This document shows positions 61,191 to 64,000 of a stretch of DNA of 64,000 nt, one piece after another. The position numbers were made by a program, and so were the translations under genes. Origin of the DNA: Pantoea vagans (GTDB taxonomy: Bacteria > Pseudomonadota > Gammaproteobacteria > Enterobacterales > Enterobacteriaceae); NCBI RefSeq assembly GCF_001506165.1, contig NZ_CP011427.1, positions 744,001-808,000 of the forward strand, read 5' to 3'. Every line of letters starts with the position of its first letter. The first letter of the stretch is position 1. The notes under the pieces were generated by a model. The model worked only from the letters and a program-made list of their open reading frames with translations. It made no database searches and had not been told where the DNA came from.

Positions 61191-62270
61191 ATGCAGAAAG
61201 ACGCGCTGAACAATGTGCATATCGCCGACGAACAAATTTTAATTACCCCGCAAGAGCTGAAAGCGAAGTTCCCGCTCACTGCGGCGCAGGAAGCGCAAAT
61301 TGCCGCTTCTCGCCAGACCATTGCCGATATTATTGCCGGGCGCGATCCGCGCTTGCTGGTGGTCTGTGGCCCTTGTTCGATTCACGATACCGAAGCAGCG
61401 CTCGAGTATGCTCGTCAGTTACAAACTCTTTCTGCACAGTTGAAGGATCAGCTGTACATCGTTATGCGTGTTTATTTTGAAAAACCTCGTACCACCGTCG
61501 GCTGGAAAGGGTTAATCAACGATCCTTACATGAACAACTCGTTTGATATGGAAGCCGGGCTACACATTGCGCGTCAGCTGCTGGTCAACCTGGTGGAAAT
61601 GGGCTTGCCGCTGGCAACGGAAGCGCTGGATCCTAACAGCCCACAATATCTCGGCGATCTATTCAGCTGGTCTGCTATTGGTGCGCGTACCACTGAATCT
61701 CAGACACACCGTGAAATGGCTTCTGGTCTGTCAATGCCTGTTGGTTTCAAAAACGGCACAGATGGCAGCTTGGGTACTGCGATTAATGCGATGCGAGCTG
61801 CTGCGATGCCACACCGCTTCGTGGGCATCAACCAGGCGGGTCAGGTTTGCCTGCTGCAAACCCAGGGTAACCCGGATGGTCACGTGATTCTGCGCGGTGG
61901 TAAAGCGCCAAACTACGGCCCAGAAGATGTTGCGCAGTGTGAAAAAGAGATGCTGAAAGCGGGACTGCGCCCAGCCTTAATGATAGATTGCAGCCATGGT
62001 AATTCTAACAAAGACTATCGTCGTCAGCCTGGCGTAGCCGAATCGGCTATCGCGCAGATTAAAGATGGAAACCGCTCCATCATTGGCCTGATGCTGGAAA
62101 GCAACATTCATGAAGGCAACCAGTCTTCTGAACAGCCGCGTAGCGAAATGAAATACGGTGTTTCTGTCACTGATGCCTGCATCAACTGGGAAACCACGGA
62201 AACCTTGCTGCGTGAAATCCATCAGGATCTGCAGGGAGTGCTGTCGGCGCGTCTGTCACACGAGGTGTAA
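61191..62270 (+). CDS. aroF: 3-deoxy-7-phosphoheptulonate synthase, Tyr-sensitive AroF
   Basis: First step of the shikimate pathway, from PEP and erythrose 4-phosphate; supplied with PEP by enolase. It has 359 residues. The N-terminal MQKDALNNVHI is the AroF type, with Asn8 (tyrosine feedback site) present. VVCGPCSIHD near 57-66 carries the metal Cys, followed by FEKPRTTVGWKGL near 93 and MIDCSHGNSNKDY near 264. The start at 61191 matches E. coli. It is co-transcribed with tyrA, 6 bases away. Confidence 0.97.
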   Translation: MQKDALNNVHIADEQILITPQELKAKFPLTAAQEAQIAASRQTIADIIAGRDPRLLVVCGPCSIHDTEAALEYARQLQTLSAQLKDQLYIVMRVYFEKPRTTVGWKGLINDPYMNNSFDMEAGLHIARQLLVNLVEMGLPLATEALDPNSPQYLGDLFSWSAIGARTTESQTHREMASGLSMPVGFKNGTDGSLGTAINAMRAAAMPHRFVGINQAGQVCLLQTQGNPDGHVILRGGKAPNYGPEDVAQCEKEMLKAGLRPALMIDCSHGNSNKDYRRQPGVAESAIAQIKDGNRSIIGLMLESNIHEGNQSSEQPRSEMKYGVSVTDACINWETTETLLREIHQDLQGVLSARLSHEV

Positions 62271-62276
62271 TGAGTC

Positions 62277-63398
62277 ATGGTGGCTGAACTGACCGCGCTA
62301 CGCGATCAAATTGATGAAGTAGATAAAGCTTTGCTGGGGCTCTTAGCTAAACGCCTTGAGCTGGTAGCCGAGGTGGGGGAAGTCAAAAGCCGTTACGGCT
62401 TGCCGATTTACGTGCCAGAACGTGAAGCCAGCATGTTGGCTTCACGCCGACAGGAAGCGGAAGCGTTGGGCGTGTCTCCCGATCTAATCGAAGATGTCTT
62501 GCGTCGTTTGATGCGTGAATCCTACGCGCACGAAAACGATAAAGGCTTTAAAACGCTGTGCCCGACGTTGCGTCCAGTGGTTATTGTGGGTGGCCGTGGT
62601 CAGATGGGGCGTCTGTTTGAAAAGATGCTCACGCTGTCTGGCTATCAAGTGCGCATCCTCGATAAAGGTGACTGGGATCGTTCCGAGGAGTTGCTCAAAG
62701 ATGCGGGTATGGTGATGATCAGTGTGCCGATCCACCTGACTGAACAGATTATCTCTGAGCTACCAAAGTTACCGGAAGACTGCATTTTGGTCGATCTGGC
62801 ATCGGTGAAGAACCGTCCGCTACAAGCGATGCTGGCTGCACATGCTGGGCCTGTACTGGGTCTGCACCCGATGTTTGGGCCAGATAGCGGCAGCCTCGCG
62901 AAGCAGGTAGTGGTCTGGTGTGATGGTCGTCAGCCGGAAGCTTACCAATGGTTCCTTGAGCAGATTCAGGTGTGGGGCGCGCGTTTGCATCGTATCAGTG
63001 CGGTTGAACACGATCAGAATATGGCCTTTATTCAGGCATTGCGCCACTTTGCCACTTTCGCCTATGGCCTGCATCTGGCGGAAGAGAATGTGAATCTGGA
63101 TCAGCTATTGGCATTGTCGTCGCCTATCTATCGTCTTGAACTGGCGATGGTGGGGCGTCTGTTTGCGCAGGATCCACAGTTGTACGCAGACATTATTATG
63201 TCATCGGAGAGCAATCTGGCGTTGATTAAGCGCTACTACCAACGCTTTGGTGATGCGATTACCTTGCTGGAGCAGGGCGACAAGCAGGCATTTATCCAAA
63301 GCTTTGAGCGAGTTGCGCATTGGTTTGGTGATTACGCCCAACGTTTCCTGGTCGAGAGCCGCAGTATGCTGCGCTCGGCAAATGACAGCCGGCAATAA
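62277..63398 (+). CDS. tyrA: chorismate mutase/prephenate dehydrogenase TyrA
   Basis: Bifunctional enzyme turning chorismate to prephenate and then to 4-hydroxyphenylpyruvate for tyrosine. It has 373 residues, as in E. coli. The N-terminal AroQ mutase domain (about 1-90, [19 protein letters not shown]) is followed by the NAD site [13 protein letters not shown] near 102-114 and [12 protein letters not shown] near 195-206 with the catalytic His. A bidirectional terminator follows. Confidence 0.97.
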   Translation: MVAELTALRDQIDEVDKALLGLLAKRLELVAEVGEVKSRYGLPIYVPEREASMLASRRQEAEALGVSPDLIEDVLRRLMRESYAHENDKGFKTLCPTLRPVVIVGGRGQMGRLFEKMLTLSGYQVRILDKGDWDRSEELLKDAGMVMISVPIHLTEQIISELPKLPEDCILVDLASVKNRPLQAMLAAHAGPVLGLHPMFGPDSGSLAKQVVVWCDGRQPEAYQWFLEQIQVWGARLHRISAVEHDQNMAFIQALRHFATFAYGLHLAEENVNLDQLLALSSPIYRLELAMVGRLFAQDPQLYADIIMSSESNLALIKRYYQRFGDAITLLEQGDKQAFIQSFERVAHWFGDYAQRFLVESRSMLRSANDSRQ

Positions 63399-63401
63399 AA
63401 G

Positions 63402-63428
63402 AAAAGGCATCCGCAAGGATGCCTTTTT
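63402..63428. terminator. bidirectional terminator between tyrA and pheA
   Basis: AAAAGGCATCC-GCAA-GGATGCCTTTTT, with A-run and T-run on opposite sides, between the converging genes. Confidence 0.9.
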
Positions 63429-63432
63429 ACTT

Positions 63433-64000
63433 TTACAGGCGTGGTTCCACAGGCACAACATTTTCACCTGGATAGCATCCCAACACTTTCAGTGAAAGGG
63501 TCATTTCACGCAATTCCTTCAGGGCGAGCTGCATACTTTCTGATTGCAGATTGCCCTGCACATCAATGTAAAACATCTCTTCCCACGGATTGCCGTTAAT
63601 CGGACGGTTCTCCAGCTTACTCATGATCAGATTATGGTTCCGCAGTACCAGCAACGCGTCGACCAACGCACCGGCTTGCTGGCCCGTTGCCATGATCAAT
63701 GTGGTTTTGGCTGGTACCTGGCTGGAGACTTCAACTGGCTTACGAGCCAGAACGATAAAGCGCGTGTGATTTTGCTGTTGATTTGCCAAATCACGTTCCA
63801 GCACCTGCAAGCCATACAATTCCCCGCCCGCTTCACTCCCCAACGCTGCAACTTTCGGTGAGTTCATGGCTGCCACTTTTTCCATGGCGGCAGCGGTGCT
63901 TTCGGTGTACTCAATTTTCCACTGCGGGAAGCGATTAATGAACTGGCTGCACTGCTGGAAAGGTTGTGGATGGCTATAAACCGTCTCAATTTGCTGCAGA
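63433..64000 (-). CDS. pheA: prephenate dehydratase PheA, C-terminal part (5' end beyond window)
   Basis: Bifunctional chorismate mutase/prephenate dehydratase for phenylalanine. Only the last 188 codons are present; the frame is open to the right edge, where it reads [16 protein letters not shown]. Visible are the end of the dehydratase domain ([13 protein letters not shown]) and the ACT regulatory domain, including the phenylalanine-binding [21 protein letters not shown] region and ENR-like SxLENRP. It converges on tyrA as in E. coli. The mutase domain and pheL leader lie outside. Confidence 0.95.
   Translation of the reverse strand, partial: LQQIETVYSHPQPFQQCSQFINRFPQWKIEYTESTAAAMEKVAAMNSPKVAALGSEAGGELYGLQVLERDLANQQQNHTRFIVLARKPVEVSSQVPAKTTLIMATGQQAGALVDALLVLRNHNLIMSKLENRPINGNPWEEMFYIDVQGNLQSESMQLALKELREMTLSLKVLGCYPGENVVPVEPRL

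Overview
This is a 64 kb stretch of Enterobacterales core chromosome. Gene order and protein sequences match the E. coli segment from gudP/barA/relA through pyrG-eno, cysJIH, cysDNC, nlpD-rpoS, mutS, recA, alaS, csrA, the serV-argVYZQ tRNA operon, gshA-luxS, ffh, rpsP-rimM-trmD-rplS and aroF-tyrA to pheA. A merged glucarate/glycerate cluster, cysG joined to cysDNC, and the lack of E. coli accessory blocks (mazEF, type I-E CRISPR-Cas, the rpoS-mutS island) suggest an Erwiniaceae member such as Pantoea or Erwinia. The genus is inference; the order is secure. No insertion sequence, prophage, integrase or CRISPR array was seen, and no full-length gene is visibly broken.

Layout. 0.5-7.5 kb: gudP-gudX-gudD-garL-garR-garK, import of hexarates and conversion to 2-phosphoglycerate. 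7.5-15 kb: barA (minus strand), rlmD, relA, mazG. 15-18.3 kb: pyrG and eno; enolase consumes the 2-phosphoglycerate made by GarK. 18.4-20.4 kb: queE and queD (queuosine precursor synthesis) flanking an exported inorganic pyrophosphatase. 20.6-31 kb: the sulfate-assimilation block cysJIH, a YciI-like gene, iap, cysG, cysDNC, which together take sulfate through APS, PAPS and sulfite to sulfide. 31-38 kb: ygbE, ftsB, ispD, ispF, truD, surE, pcm, nlpD, rpoS. 38-46.7 kb: mutS, mltB, yjdM, an orphan DapA-family lyase, tam, pncC, recA, recX. 46.8-50.8 kb: alaS, csrA, tRNA-Ser and four identical tRNA-Arg genes. 51-56.6 kb: yqaB, yqaA, gshA, the sRNA micA, luxS, yfjD, ypjD. 56.8-64 kb: ffh, the rpsP operon, a GNAT acetyltransferase, aroF-tyrA, and the 3' part of pheA running off the right edge.

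Regulation visible in the sequence includes a LexA box inside the recA promoter, TyrR-like boxes before aroF, a sigma-E-type promoter for micA, a sigma-70 promoter with GC-rich discriminator for the tRNA operon, and many intrinsic terminators.

I did not find a new multi-gene system. The points most worth following are non-coding or residue-level: a family of paired approximately 20-bp palindromes at three gene ends, an RtT-like element carrying a duplicated tRNA-Arg 3' end, a divergent but recognisable micA, an Iap homologue that seems to have lost two active-site acids, and an exported family-I pyrophosphatase.
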